64,000 bases of DNA from Polyangiaceae bacterium. Lineage in GTDB: Bacteria; Myxococcota_A; Polyangia; Polyangiales; Polyangiaceae. Made by a program: the position numbers and the translations under genes. Positions within the stretch are counted from its first letter, which is position 1. Each line of letters begins with the position of its first letter. Of this stretch, positions 49,570-58,190 are shown one piece after another. The stretch lies in assembly GCA_041389725.1 (NCBI GenBank), contig JAWKRG010000004.1, forward strand, positions 434,001-498,000, written 5' to 3'. Below the pieces are notes generated by a model. The model worked only from the letters and a program-made list of their open reading frames with translations, did no database searches and was not told the DNA's origin.

Positions 49570-50214
49570 TCAGCGAATGAGGGTGAAGCGGGTGGCGACG
49601 TCGAAGAAGCCCTTCACGCCTACCAGGCGGAAGATCACCGTTTCCGTGCAGGTCTTGGCCTCGACCTGGCCGAAATCCCGGGAGTCGTAGGGCAACAAGC
49701 GATTGTCGCTGAGCAAGAACACCTTTCCACTGTCGACACGGCTGTCCACGGTTCGCGGCATCATGCCGTGCTGCACCGTCGAACCACGCATGTGCAGATG
49801 TCCAGCTAGCGACTCCATCTGGCACTGCTGCTCGATCTCGGAGCTGGTGGTCGGGTGGCGCACGCTGAACTTGGGGGGAATGCAAGCTTCCTCGGTGGAG
49901 CTTGCGCGTTCGTTCACTTTCAGGGTTTGACCCTCGACCTCGATGTGGTCGCCGCCTTGGGCGACGATGCGCCCGACCACCACCCGATGCGGCATGTTGG
50001 GCTCGGGACAGACCACGAGATCCCCGAACTCGGGCTTCGTCAGCCGCCACAGAATCAGCAGATCGCCGCCGCGAAGGGTCGGGGCGATCGCCGCCTCCAG
50101 ATAGGGATCGTTCACCGGCACGCGCCACCAACGCAGGGCAACGGCTCGCGCCAGGCCCACGATGGCCCCCAGGACGATGGCGGTCCAGAGCAGGAAGCGA
50201 GCGAACTTGCGCAC
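49570..50214 (-). CDS. Signal peptidase I-like protein lacking the catalytic residues
   Basis: This 214-aa protein has an N-terminal membrane helix (about 7-28) and an S26 fold. The LLSDNRLLPYDSRDFG block (about 167-182) matches the conserved GDNR...S.DSR region of signal peptidase I, and APTLRGGDLLIL matches the region of the active Ser. But the Ser of the S-M-x-P-T motif is Ala (A42), and the Lys of K-R-V-x-G is Gly (G81). Both members of the Ser-Lys dyad are missing, so it should not cut signal peptides. It may bind them or serve another envelope role. It is likely co-transcribed with the FHA gene. Confidence 0.85.
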   Translation of the reverse strand: MRKFARFLLWTAIVLGAIVGLARAVALRWWRVPVNDPYLEAAIAPTLRGGDLLILWRLTKPEFGDLVVCPEPNMPHRVVVGRIVAQGGDHIEVEGQTLKVNERASSTEEACIPPKFSVRHPTTSSEIEQQCQMESLAGHLHMRGSTVQHGMMPRTVDSRVDSGKVFLLSDNRLLPYDSRDFGQVEAKTCTETVIFRLVGVKGFFDVATRFTLIR

Positions 50215-50286
50215 GACCCCGTCAGCTTATCGCAGCCGCGGAAAGATCGCCTATTTTCCCTCCAGAACGAGCCAAACGACGCTTCT

Positions 50287-50361
50287 CAACCCGGGTCGTT
50301 TCAACCCGGGTCGTTTCAACCCGGGTCGTTTCAACCCGGGTCGTTTCAACCCGGGTCGTTT
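50287..50361 (+). repeat. Five perfect tandem copies of the dispersed 15-bp unit
   Basis: The unit CAACCCGGGTCGTTT is repeated five times without a single difference. It lies in the 280-base divergent region between the signal-peptidase-like gene (starting 50214, minus) and the Cys-rich repeat protein (50495, plus), so it is upstream of both. Confidence 0.95.
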
Positions 50362-50494
50362 TCGCGCGGCGACTTGCGGGAACGCAAGGTCGCCCCGGCG
50401 CAAAGGATCCAGGTTTGCGGGGGCAAGAACTCTTGCGCCAGGCCGGAGCGCACGCGGCATTCCAACCATTGCGGCTTCGGCAGAGGAGGTTCCC

Positions 50495-52123
50495 ATGACG
50501 AGCGATCTGTCCGGTCTTCGGAATGTGGGAGGACGCGTGGCCCGTGCCCTGGTGGTGTGCGGGGTGGCGTTCGCGCTATTCGCCCCAAGGGAGAGCTCCG
50601 GCGCGGCACAGCAACCCTTGGGAACTGCCTGCAAGGGCAATGGCGACTGCAAGTCCGGCGCCTGCGACGCCGTTGCTGGCCGCCCGCGTCGCTGCGTGCC
50701 GAAGAAGGAGAGCGGCAACGTGGGCGACTACTGCCAGGCACGTGATCAGTGCAAGGGCACCTGCAAAGAATACAAGTGCATCCCGCCGCTGCCCAACGGC
50801 CAAGGCTGCATGGAAAACCACGAATGCATCTCCAAGCGCTGCGGCACCTGGAGCAGCGAAGGTTGGGGCACCAATGCGTGCATTCCCAACGACGGGACCG
50901 CGAACAACGGCGAGGCGTGCTCCCACAACAACCACTGCAAGAGCAAGAACTGCATCGATCACAAGTGCGTCGCGCTGGCGGGGCTAGGGGACCACTGCAA
51001 CGTGGGCGGGAACTGCAGCTCCGGCGCTTGCGATACCCAGGAATGGAAGTGCGTTCCTGCGGCCGGAACCGGGAAGCTCGGTAACTACTGCACCAACAAC
51101 GGTCAGTGCGCGAACAAGAGCTGCGTCGCCTTCAAGTGCGGAGCCACGCCGGGGAACGTAGCCCTCGGTGGTTGGTGTGCATCCAACTCGGGCTGCAAGT
51201 CCGGCCGTTGCGACTTCGCCAACGGCGGAGCGGGACAGAAGTGCATCCCGAACGACAACACCGGGAACGCCGGCGACTACTGCAGCCACAACAATCACTG
51301 CAAGAGCAAGAGCTGCACCCAGAACAAATGCAAGAACGCCAGCAAAGAGAAGCTGGGCGCGCCCTGCGGAGGCAACGCTGATTGCCTATCGGGCGCGTGC
51401 GACACGCAGTACAGCTTCTCGAGCAAGACCTGCGTCCCCGCTGGTGGAACGGGCAACACGAAGGACTACTGCACCAGCCCGAGTCAGTGCAAATCCGGCG
51501 CTTGTGTGAAGGTGAATCCCAATTGCGTACCGACGACTAGCGCGCATTGTGCCATGAACTGCGGCCCCAAGCAGGCGGTGGGCGTGGGCTGTTCTTGGAA
51601 CATGCAGTGCGCTTCCGGCGTGTGCGGCGAATGGAACCCGGGCACCTCGGCCTGCGTGCCGAAGGACGGCACCGCGAACGTCGGAGATCTCTGCAGCCAC
51701 AACAATCACTGCAAGAACAAGAACTGTGTCAACCACAAGTGCACGGCTGGAGTGGCCTTGGGGCAGTCCTGCTCGTCTGGGCCGAGCTGCAAGTCTGGTC
51801 GCTGCGACGGTGCCAAGCACAAGTGCATCCCCAACGACGGCACCGGCAAGGTGGGCGACTACTGCACCCACGACAATCAGTGCAAGAACAAGGACTGCAG
51901 CGGCTACCAGTGCCGCGCGCCGAAGGGCCTGGGCGAGTCGTGCTCCTCCAACGCGGGCTGCACCTCGGGTCGCTGCGACTCAGCGCCCGGCAACCCGCAC
52001 AACTGCATTCCCAACGACGGCACCGGCAAGAGCGGCGACTACTGCACCCACAACAACCAGTGCAAGTCCGGCTATGCCTGCAATCTGAAGCCAGGCAAGA
52101 AGCACGGGACCTGCAAGCACTAG
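50495..52123 (+). CDS. Secreted protein of eight Cys-rich double modules
   Basis: The ATG at 50495 follows a GAGGAGG site, and the product is 542 aa with a signal peptide (about 1-38, hydrophobic VARALVVCGVAFALFA). The rest is built of eight tandem double modules. One half reads like GxxCxxNxxCxSGxCD...CIPNDGTG and the other like GDYCTHNNQCKxKxC...KC. Cys spacing is regular throughout, which implies disulfides and an extracellular fold of the dickkopf or EGF-like type. No enzyme domain is visible. An adhesion, scaffold or surface role is plausible. Confidence 0.85.
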   Translation: MTSDLSGLRNVGGRVARALVVCGVAFALFAPRESSGAAQQPLGTACKGNGDCKSGACDAVAGRPRRCVPKKESGNVGDYCQARDQCKGTCKEYKCIPPLPNGQGCMENHECISKRCGTWSSEGWGTNACIPNDGTANNGEACSHNNHCKSKNCIDHKCVALAGLGDHCNVGGNCSSGACDTQEWKCVPAAGTGKLGNYCTNNGQCANKSCVAFKCGATPGNVALGGWCASNSGCKSGRCDFANGGAGQKCIPNDNTGNAGDYCSHNNHCKSKSCTQNKCKNASKEKLGAPCGGNADCLSGACDTQYSFSSKTCVPAGGTGNTKDYCTSPSQCKSGACVKVNPNCVPTTSAHCAMNCGPKQAVGVGCSWNMQCASGVCGEWNPGTSACVPKDGTANVGDLCSHNNHCKNKNCVNHKCTAGVALGQSCSSGPSCKSGRCDGAKHKCIPNDGTGKVGDYCTHDNQCKNKDCSGYQCRAPKGLGESCSSNAGCTSGRCDSAPGNPHNCIPNDGTGKSGDYCTHNNQCKSGYACNLKPGKKHGTCKH

Positions 52124-52185
52124 TCGGTGCGGGCGCAACGGCTCGCTCCAGTTGACAGGGTACCCGCGCTGCGGTCGCATGCGGT

Positions 52186-52731
52186 GTGGTTGGACTGCAG
52201 TGGTCGCTGACCTCAGGCGTGATCGCGGGCGCCCTCGCTTGCGCGTGCAACCGGAGTGAGAGCACGGATCAACCCGTCGCGTCGTCGCATTCCGCGCCCT
52301 CCGCGGTATCTGCGCCGCGGGCGCCGCGCAGTTCCCCGCCTCGGATTGCGCTGAAGTCCGCTCGCATCGACCATATTCAGTTCGAGCAGGTCGAAGCGCC
52401 GGTGGTGGAGCTCGCGAAGCGTGACGGCAAGTGGATACTCGCCGCTCCGAAACCCGAGGCCGCCGCCGACCCCAGCGCCATCGACACGCTGCTGTCGGAT
52501 CTGGAGGGCATCGAGTTCGTCCAGCCTGTCTCGGAGCGTATGCGGGACAGAGTCCGCGTCGTCATGAAGCGCGGCGACACCACCGTCCTCGACGCCTGGC
52601 TCGGGTATAGAGTCCAGGGGCGCGGTGCGTTGGTTCGGCTGCGAGGCTCCGAGCAAGTGTGGTTCGTGTTCCGTGCCGCACCCTGGATCTTCTTCGCGAC
52701 CGACAAGGACTTCCGGCTCGAGAAGAAATAG
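52186..52731 (+). CDS. Lipoprotein with a DUF4340-like domain
   Basis: The frame starts with GTG and gives 181 aa. The signal region ends in a CAC lipobox (ALACAC) near residue 20, followed by a Ser/Pro/Ala linker. The C-terminal domain (about 55-178) has the pattern IDHIQFEQVEAPVVELAKRDGKWILAAP, then a helix DPSAIDTLLSDLEGIEFV, which recalls DUF4340 proteins (often linked to gliding or ABC export loci). No direct neighbour supports a pathway; the convergent gene is a methyltransferase. Confidence 0.7.
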   Translation: MVGLQWSLTSGVIAGALACACNRSESTDQPVASSHSAPSAVSAPRAPRSSPPRIALKSARIDHIQFEQVEAPVVELAKRDGKWILAAPKPEAAADPSAIDTLLSDLEGIEFVQPVSERMRDRVRVVMKRGDTTVLDAWLGYRVQGRGALVRLRGSEQVWFVFRAAPWIFFATDKDFRLEKK

Positions 52732-52744
52732 CGCGAACCCGACT

Positions 52745-53440
52745 TCACCGCGCGAGGCACGTGTGCCAGGCGTGGATCATTCCGACCTGGAAGATGCGGG
52801 TGGGTGTCTCGAAGCCTGCGCCTTCGATGAGTTGCATCACGTTGGCTTCGGGCACGATGGCCACGGCGGTTCGAAAGGCCTCGAGCAACCCCTCGAGCTT
52901 TTCCGGCGTCGCGCCATTGTACTGCATGACCCGCAGCCAGATGTCGAGCAGGTCCGAGGGTGCGGCGTCGACCTTTCCGACCAGGTCCGCCGACACGAGC
53001 CGCCCGCCTTTGCGCAGGCGCCGCGCGATCTCCTTGAAGAACGCTGCCCGTTCGCCTCGGTCCAGGACGAACTGGGAGACCAAGAACGAAGTCGCCACAT
53101 CGAACGGCTCTGGTTCCCTCAGAGACGCAATTGGACCCACGTGAAATGTGCAGCGCTCGCCGATCCCCGCCTGCTCGACGCGCCGTCGGCACACGTCGAG
53201 CATTGGCGCCGCCAAGTCCAGCGCCGTGAAGGTCCAGCTGGGAAACGCCTCCGCCAAGTACAGCAACTCGGCGCCCGTTCCGGCCCCCACACACAGCACT
53301 CGCGCACCATCCGGCAGGTCGCTCAGTGCGGCGCGCGTCAGGATGTGCAGCGCATCCTTGAACGCCGCGAGCTTCTCGAAGTTCTTGTCGTAGTTCGCAG
53401 CATGCTCTTCGTCGAAAGCAACCCTGGGACGATCGGTCAT
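52745..53440 (-). CDS. Class I SAM-dependent methyltransferase
   Basis: This 231-aa protein has the SAM-binding motif I VLCVGAGTGAELLYLAE (about 55-72), an acidic motif II (FTALDLAAPML), motif III DVATSFLVSQFVL, and a post-motif LRKGGRLVSADLVG. The N-terminus holds ATP- and substrate-type helices (DEEHAANYDKNFEKLAAFKD). Substrate is unknown. It stands alone, convergent with the lipoprotein gene; upstream is a copy of the foldback element. Confidence 0.88.
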   Translation of the reverse strand: MTDRPRVAFDEEHAANYDKNFEKLAAFKDALHILTRAALSDLPDGARVLCVGAGTGAELLYLAEAFPSWTFTALDLAAPMLDVCRRRVEQAGIGERCTFHVGPIASLREPEPFDVATSFLVSQFVLDRGERAAFFKEIARRLRKGGRLVSADLVGKVDAAPSDLLDIWLRVMQYNGATPEKLEGLLEAFRTAVAIVPEANVMQLIEGAGFETPTRIFQVGMIHAWHTCLAR

Positions 53441-53493
53441 GACAACGGGGTAGCCGCCCTCAGCCTACCCGGCAAGCATGTTGCGCCAAAGCC

Positions 53494-53587
53494 CTGGTGC
53501 CCTCGGTCCTCTACGGCACAACACGCGCGCGCCTGTATCGTCGGGTTGCGTCCAAGAAAAACGCGGAACGTGCGCGCGTGTCTCAAC
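53494..53587 (-). repeat. Foldback intergenic element, copy 2
   Basis: Read on the minus strand it starts GTTGAGACACGCGCGC, holds CGACGATACAGGCGCGCGCG, and ends GACCGAGGGCACCAG. These blocks match copy 1 at 48264-48358. The middle differs but includes a TTTTT run in both. A partial 15-bp unit (AGGGTTGA) precedes it, as in copy 1. Confidence 0.8.
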
Positions 53588-53617
53588 CCTGCACGCCACG
53601 GGCGCACAGCGCCGCGC

Positions 53618-54052
53618 CTAGTGTTTCGTCACGGAGCTGGCGTCCAAGCGATGCGGCGGAGCCCCCGAGGACAGAAAGTCGGGAATCGTGTCCTCGGTTC
53701 GCGCAGGCCGGTCCAGGAATTCGACGGCCCACTCGGTGATGCGGCGCTCCTTCACTTGAATGAAGTGGCCGGGCTCTGGCTCGGCGATGAACTCTTCCTG
53801 CACGATGAGCGCGAGGGGCTCTTCTGCACCCTTCGTGCGTTCCGAGAATGAGAGCGCATCGTCAAAAGAGGCGAAGGCGTAGAAGTAGTCGTCGCCGTTG
53901 GCTTCGTCCGGCGCGCCGCGCTCCGGATGGCACCACACACGATACTCGAGCACCGCATCCCACACATAGCCTCCCCCGGACTTCACGAAAGCGGGGTAGG
54001 TCCCAACCAAGTCAGGATCGAGAACGGGCGGATAGCGATGGCGTGTGCTCAT
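53618..54052 (-). CDS. Conserved hypothetical protein, 144 aa
   Basis: The protein has a strand-rich core (GGGYVWDAVLEYRVWCHPERGAPDEANGDDYFYAFASFDDALSFSERT, cut here into recognisable blocks such as YVWDAVLEYRVWCHPE and GDDYFYAFASFDDALSF). The family resembles short proteins found in many Proteobacteria beside acetyltransferase genes. It has no signal peptide. A basic C-terminus ends SVTKH. Function is unknown; expression is monocistronic. Confidence 0.7.
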   Translation of the reverse strand: MSTRHRYPPVLDPDLVGTYPAFVKSGGGYVWDAVLEYRVWCHPERGAPDEANGDDYFYAFASFDDALSFSERTKGAEEPLALIVQEEFIAEPEPGHFIQVKERRITEWAVEFLDRPARTEDTIPDFLSSGAPPHRLDASSVTKH

Positions 54053-54235
54053 GGGCGTCGACGGGGTGGCGAACCGCTGCGGTCACCATGTCATCCCAAT
54101 GCAATCCTAGCACTCAATTCCCGCCCCGGCTGCACGAAGGCGCTAGTCGCGCTGAACGTCCATCATACGTCGCTGCGCGACGCTTGGCACCATCTCAATC
54201 GATGCAGCAGCGGGTGGCGCCGCGCGTTCTGCGGC
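54053..54235. other. Intergenic region, nothing recognised
   Basis: This 183-base gap lies between the 144-aa gene (minus) and the stop of the Cys-rich lipoprotein (minus). No gene, repeat or terminator was seen in it. Confidence 0.5.
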
Positions 54236-55429
54236 TCAATTGATGCAGCAGAAGGTGACGGGGTTCTTGGGCGTCGCGCTTCCCGTGGGCAGGCCGGCGC
54301 CAGGTGCGACCGGGCAGGAAGTGTTGGCCGCGATGCCACCGCTGTACTTCGCGTAGCTCGAAGCCACCATGGTCTGGCAAGTGTTCAGGGGGATCGTCTT
54401 TACGTCGTCGCCGCAGTTGGCCGTGTTGTGCAGACTCACGGATCCGGTGCAGGTGCCCGTGAGGTTGCCACACCCACATACAGTGCACCCACGCGCGTCG
54501 TCCAGCCCTTCGTAGAAGACCCACTTGTTGGTGTATGCGGCCGGGCAGGCGAGGTCTCCGGATTGATATACGCACGTCTTGTCCGACACGGGAGCCGGCA
54601 CGCAGACCTCACTGCCCGCGCATGCGCCCGCGGTCGACGCCCCAGTGCAGGCACGCGCCAGCAGTCCCCAAGACGGCGGGGTGATCACTTCGGACGGCTT
54701 GGGCGTACAGCTACCGACAACGGGGCTGCCCGTCGCGCGCAGGTGTGTCGCGACCGGCGGCACCACTGCTGGCACGCAGCCGGAGCCCACCGCTATGTCT
54801 GCGACCTTGCTTCCACCGCCGGCACAAGTCCCAAAGCCGAAGGCGTTCAGCGTGGCCAAGGAGCAACTCACGATCGCCGAGCTCTGACAGCTGCAACCAC
54901 AAGTGGCCGGCGGAGCGGACAGATTGTCCATCAGCAGTCCGGGGGTCGTCTGCGTCGGGTAGTCGGAGCCGCACGTGGGCGGGGTCGAAGCGCCGCTGCT
55001 CATGGCGACTGGCCCGGACCAACCACTCGGCACGGCGGGCACACAGCTCTTGCCAAGGGACGCGCAAGACACGCCAACGCTTCCTCCACTTCCGCCGCTC
55101 GCACCGGTGCCGCCGAAGGCGCCGACGCCCGCCGAGCCACCGGTTGCACCGGCGCTCCCGGTGCCGCCGAAGGCGCCAACGCCAGCCGATCCGCCGAAAG
55201 CACCGCTACCGCTCGAGCCACCGAAAGCGCCGCTACCGCTGGAACCGCCGCCGCTCGTTGCGCCGCTCCCCGCGCCACCGCCCGCCGTGCCACCCGTTGC
55301 CGAGCCACCAGTGGCGCCCGGCTCGTCGACTTGGTGGTAGTCCTCGTCGATACCGGCAAGGGTCGAGCAGCCCGCAGACACACTCAATCCCAGCGCTACC
55401 AACGTGCGCATCCGCAAACCGCGTGTCAT
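54236..55429 (-). CDS. Cys-rich lipoprotein with a Gly/Ser/Ala linker
   Basis: The ATG at 55429 follows GGAG, and the product is 397 aa. A lipobox SAGC lies at about residue 20. Next comes a Gly/Ser/Ala tract of about 90 residues with repeats such as GAFGGSSGS and GVGAFGGTG, then a Cys-rich domain of about 270 residues with more than 20 Cys (CGCSC, CTVCGCG, FCCIN at the end). The layout resembles the lipoprotein at 1926-2579. Disulfide-rich surface function is likely, exact role unknown. Confidence 0.8.
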   Translation of the reverse strand: MTRGLRMRTLVALGLSVSAGCSTLAGIDEDYHQVDEPGATGGSATGGTAGGGAGSGATSGGGSSGSGAFGGSSGSGAFGGSAGVGAFGGTGSAGATGGSAGVGAFGGTGASGGSGGSVGVSCASLGKSCVPAVPSGWSGPVAMSSGASTPPTCGSDYPTQTTPGLLMDNLSAPPATCGCSCQSSAIVSCSLATLNAFGFGTCAGGGSKVADIAVGSGCVPAVVPPVATHLRATGSPVVGSCTPKPSEVITPPSWGLLARACTGASTAGACAGSEVCVPAPVSDKTCVYQSGDLACPAAYTNKWVFYEGLDDARGCTVCGCGNLTGTCTGSVSLHNTANCGDDVKTIPLNTCQTMVASSYAKYSGGIAANTSCPVAPGAGLPTGSATPKNPVTFCCIN

Positions 55430-55456
55430 GGAGCTCCGCATTCGCCCAATCGACTC

Positions 55457-55672
55457 CTAGAATACCTCAACTGACGCGACGGCGTCCAAGCCGCTGCGCA
55501 GAGCCGCTTTCGAGGGAGACGCCGGGGACCGCGCTGGACAAGCCGCGTGCTGGAGCGACCCCGGCGTGGTTCGCCGGAAGTTGCGCGCCTTCTTGGCGAA
55601 GCCGAGGGCCTTGAGTCTTGGGGCTAGTTCCGCGCCAATGGCCTGATCGATGAGGATGGAACTCTCACTCAT
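55457..55672 (-). pseudogene. DUF4304-like N-terminal fragment
   Basis: The first 38 residues (LIDQAIGAELAPRLKALGFAKKARNFRR as recognisable blocks LAPRLKALGF and KKARNFRRTTPG) resemble the start of DUF4304 domains. The remaining 30 residues are unrelated. A normal DUF4304 protein is about 130 residues or more, so this is truncated, probably by loss of its 3' part. Confidence 0.5.
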
Positions 55673-55811
55673 TACTCAACCCCAGCTCGAACTCTAGCAC
55701 GAGCGCGGCGGCAAAGATGAAAGCGTCTGCTCGCGCCGCGTGCGGCAACCATGCAGCCATCCGCCACTCCGCGCCCAGACCACTCGCAGTCCGGCCACGA
55801 TTGAAAGGGCG
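55673..55811. other. Intergenic region, nothing recognised
   Basis: About 140 bases before the DUF4304 fragment and after the HNH pseudogene. No gene or repeat was seen. Confidence 0.5.
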
Positions 55812-57790
55812 CTACGCTGGTACCAGCAACGCCAAGGCGTGACGGATCAGCTCTTCCATCGAGAGCGCATCATCGCACGACGTGAGCTCGCCAAGTGCCC
55901 TGCGGCACTCCGCCTTCTTGAAGCCCAGTGTGGTCAGTGCCGCCATCAGCTTGTCCGTTCGGTCCTCGCCTCGACCCTCTGCAAATGCCGCGCGGTTGCC
56001 ATGCCTCGGTCGGTCCGGGTTTGAAGCGATTGCCTCTCGCCGCGTTCGCTGGCGAAGGTCACTCGCGCACGTCATCGCCTCGGTTGTTCGCTGGCGCAGG
56101 CCGCTCCCGCGGTGTCCTGGCGCACTCGTCTCCCGCGTTCGCTGGCGAAGGTCGCAGCGTTCATTCGCCCCCGGTGTTCGCTGGCGAAGGTCGGTCCCGC
56201 ATGCGCTCGCCTCCGGCATTCGCTTGCAGAGGCGTGCCCTTGCGCCGCGGTCCCCACGCGCACTCGCCTCCGTCCCCGGTGTTCGCTGGCGAAGGTCGCT
56301 GTCTCGAGCGCCCTCGTTGGAGGGTCGTGCGGCGCCCTCCGAGCCTCCGCCCGCGCGGCTCTCAATCTCTTCCGAATACAGGTCGCTTTCAGCTCGCACG
56401 TGGCCACCCTGCCCGGCGGCCGTTCCGTTCACGCTGTGGTTCAGGACTGCGCGCCGGCCGGACCCAAGTCTTCGCAGCGCGATCTTGTCGTCCATGAATG
56501 CATCGCCGAAAGTCTGCCGCGCGTGCATTGATTGTGCGCCGCGCATAGCAAGCGACCGTTGCCGGGGCCGCCGCCGCCCCCGCGTGCCCGTTCTTCGACG
56601 TGGTCGAAGTTCAGAAAGGCCTTCCCGCTGCAACGCACGCCCGCTGCCGATACATAGGTGCACTGGCCCGCGTCTCGCTCGTACACCTCGCGTCTGGACT
56701 CTCGTGTTGGCGCGCCGTGCTTCGCTCCCGGGCTGCGGTGAGGACGGTCGGTCTTGCCCCAGCAGGTGTTCTCGCGTTCGGCAATCAGCAGATCCAGCGC
56801 CCGCTCGAAAACGGTCTCCAGATCCCGCCCTACATGGCTCATGCGGTTGCGCGCGTGCTCCAGCTTGGCCTTGAACGCCGCGCTCGCACTGAACCGAAAT
56901 GCAAACCGATCCGCCGAGCGTGGCTCGATGCCATCACGAACCAAGTCGCCCTGCGCATCGCGCGATTCGAAGTCCACGAGCCCAATGCAATCCGGAACGT
57001 CGGGCCTGGGGAACCAACGCGCAAGCACTTCCTGGATCTCCGCTTTCGTCTTGCGGCAGCACGCCTCCAGGATCTGGCCGTGGTTCGCTTCCGTGAGCCG
57101 ACTCGCCAGCAGCGAAAGCCCGGTGAGATGCAGCCCCCCATCGGCAAGCATGGCAATCACCAACGGGAACCGCCGCGAGACCCTCGCTCCCGAGATGCTG
57201 CGATGCGCTTCACCTTCGCTCATCCCGAGACCGCGCACGCACAAGTCATACATGGACGAGTACCCCTCGCGCAGATGAAGCGAGCGGCGCTCCACCTCGG
57301 CCAGGTGCGCAACCAGCATCGCGACAGCGCGGCGGCGCCGATGGTTCATCGTGAGCGTGCGCGTCCACAGCTCTGTGTTGGAAAGCGCGCCCAAGCCAGC
57401 TGCTTCGGCTTCGCTTGCGGCCGGTCCCCACGTTCCCTGGCCGCCCGCCACGTCATGCGCTTCCGCTTCGCCGGCACGCCTCCGCGCTTCCACTTCGGCT
57501 ACTGCGCCACGAGGCGAACCGGCTTCCGTAGGGTGCACGAACGCACCAACACTTCCGCTGCCGAGGACCTCTTCAACGTGGCTCGAAGAGCCCGCTATTT
57601 CGATGGCCAAGATGCCACCCCCTTTCCTTCCTTCGGCATACCACGGGAAAATTGGCCCTCCTGGGCGCCACGCCAGCACGTTTTTACCGCCCCCGACGCG
57701 AGCAAAATCGATCTTGAGCTGAACGCCACGCACAACGCGAATGCGCGCTGGCAACGCCCCTTCCTGCACCGATCCGCGTCGATCGCGCAC
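55812..57790 (-). pseudogene. DUF222-like HNH endonuclease with a RuvA-C-like tail, split by a frameshift
   Basis: The N-terminal part runs from 57790 to about 56528. It has a helical DUF222-like region (VAMLVAHLAEVERRSLHLRE, then GLGMSEGEAHRSISGAR) and an HNH site (REVYERDAGQCTYVSA, then NFDHVEERARGGGG and CAAHNQ). Family relatives continue with a residue and then ERTFGxxFM. Here that continuation (HARQTFGDAFMDDK) is in another frame, two bases rather than three after the HNQ codons, so one base seems lost near 56526. The rest continues to 55812 and ends in a RuvA-C-like helical domain (LMAALTTLGFKKAECRRALG, SMEELIRHALALL). A linker with 15-bp repeats joins them. Confidence 0.75.
56044..56297 (+). 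repeat. Repeats of GTTCGCTGGCGAAGGTC in the HNH linker
   Basis: Good copies start near 56044, 56138, 56175 and 56281, with degenerate ones near 56090 and 56217. The core CCTTCGC-TG-GCGAAGG can fold on itself. In the coding direction each unit encodes DLRQRT. Confidence 0.8.
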
Positions 57791-57862
57791 GCCTCGCCCG
57801 CAACCCCGTCAACACAATTCGACCCGCCACCTTCACTTTCTGCGCTCGGTCTTCGGCGTTCA

Positions 57863-57955
57863 CGTTGCCGTGTTCCCCGTCGCCGCGTTCCCCGTCGCCA
57901 CGTCCGCGGTTGCCGCGTCCGCCGTCGCCGCGTCCGCCGTCGCCGCGCTCGCGTC
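57863..57955 (+). repeat. GC-rich 15-bp minisatellite
   Basis: About six imperfect copies of CCGCGTCCGCCGTCG, some reading CCGTTCCCCGTCG. They lie upstream of the HNH pseudogene. Confidence 0.7.
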
Positions 57956-57999
57956 CTGCCGTGATCGCTTTCCCTGCCGCACCCGTTCCCAGAACTACC

Positions 58000-58190
58000 T
58001 TCGCTGGCGAAGGTGCTGCCTCTTCCAAGCGAGCGTCTACGCCACGCATGCCCCCGCACGCACCGATCGCACCAGCATCACCTTCGCTGGCGCGCTGGCG
58101 AACGTTCGTCCCCGGCGCGCCGCAGGCCAACCTTCGCTGGCGAACATCTGTCCCCGGAGCGCCGCAAGCCAACCTTCGCTGGCGAATGTG
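58000..58190 (+). repeat. Second cluster of the CTTCGCTGGCGAA unit
   Basis: Copies start near 58002, 58081, 58131 and 58175; the first is the perfect palindrome ACCTTCGC-TG-GCGAAGGT. Two of the copies sit in a duplicated 45-base segment that also contains GGCGAACNTCTGTCCCCGG-type sequence. Confidence 0.75.

Noticed and set aside
49570..50214. Functional signal peptidase I (lepB)
   Set aside because: The Ser and Lys of the dyad are replaced; the fold is kept but the activity should be lost.
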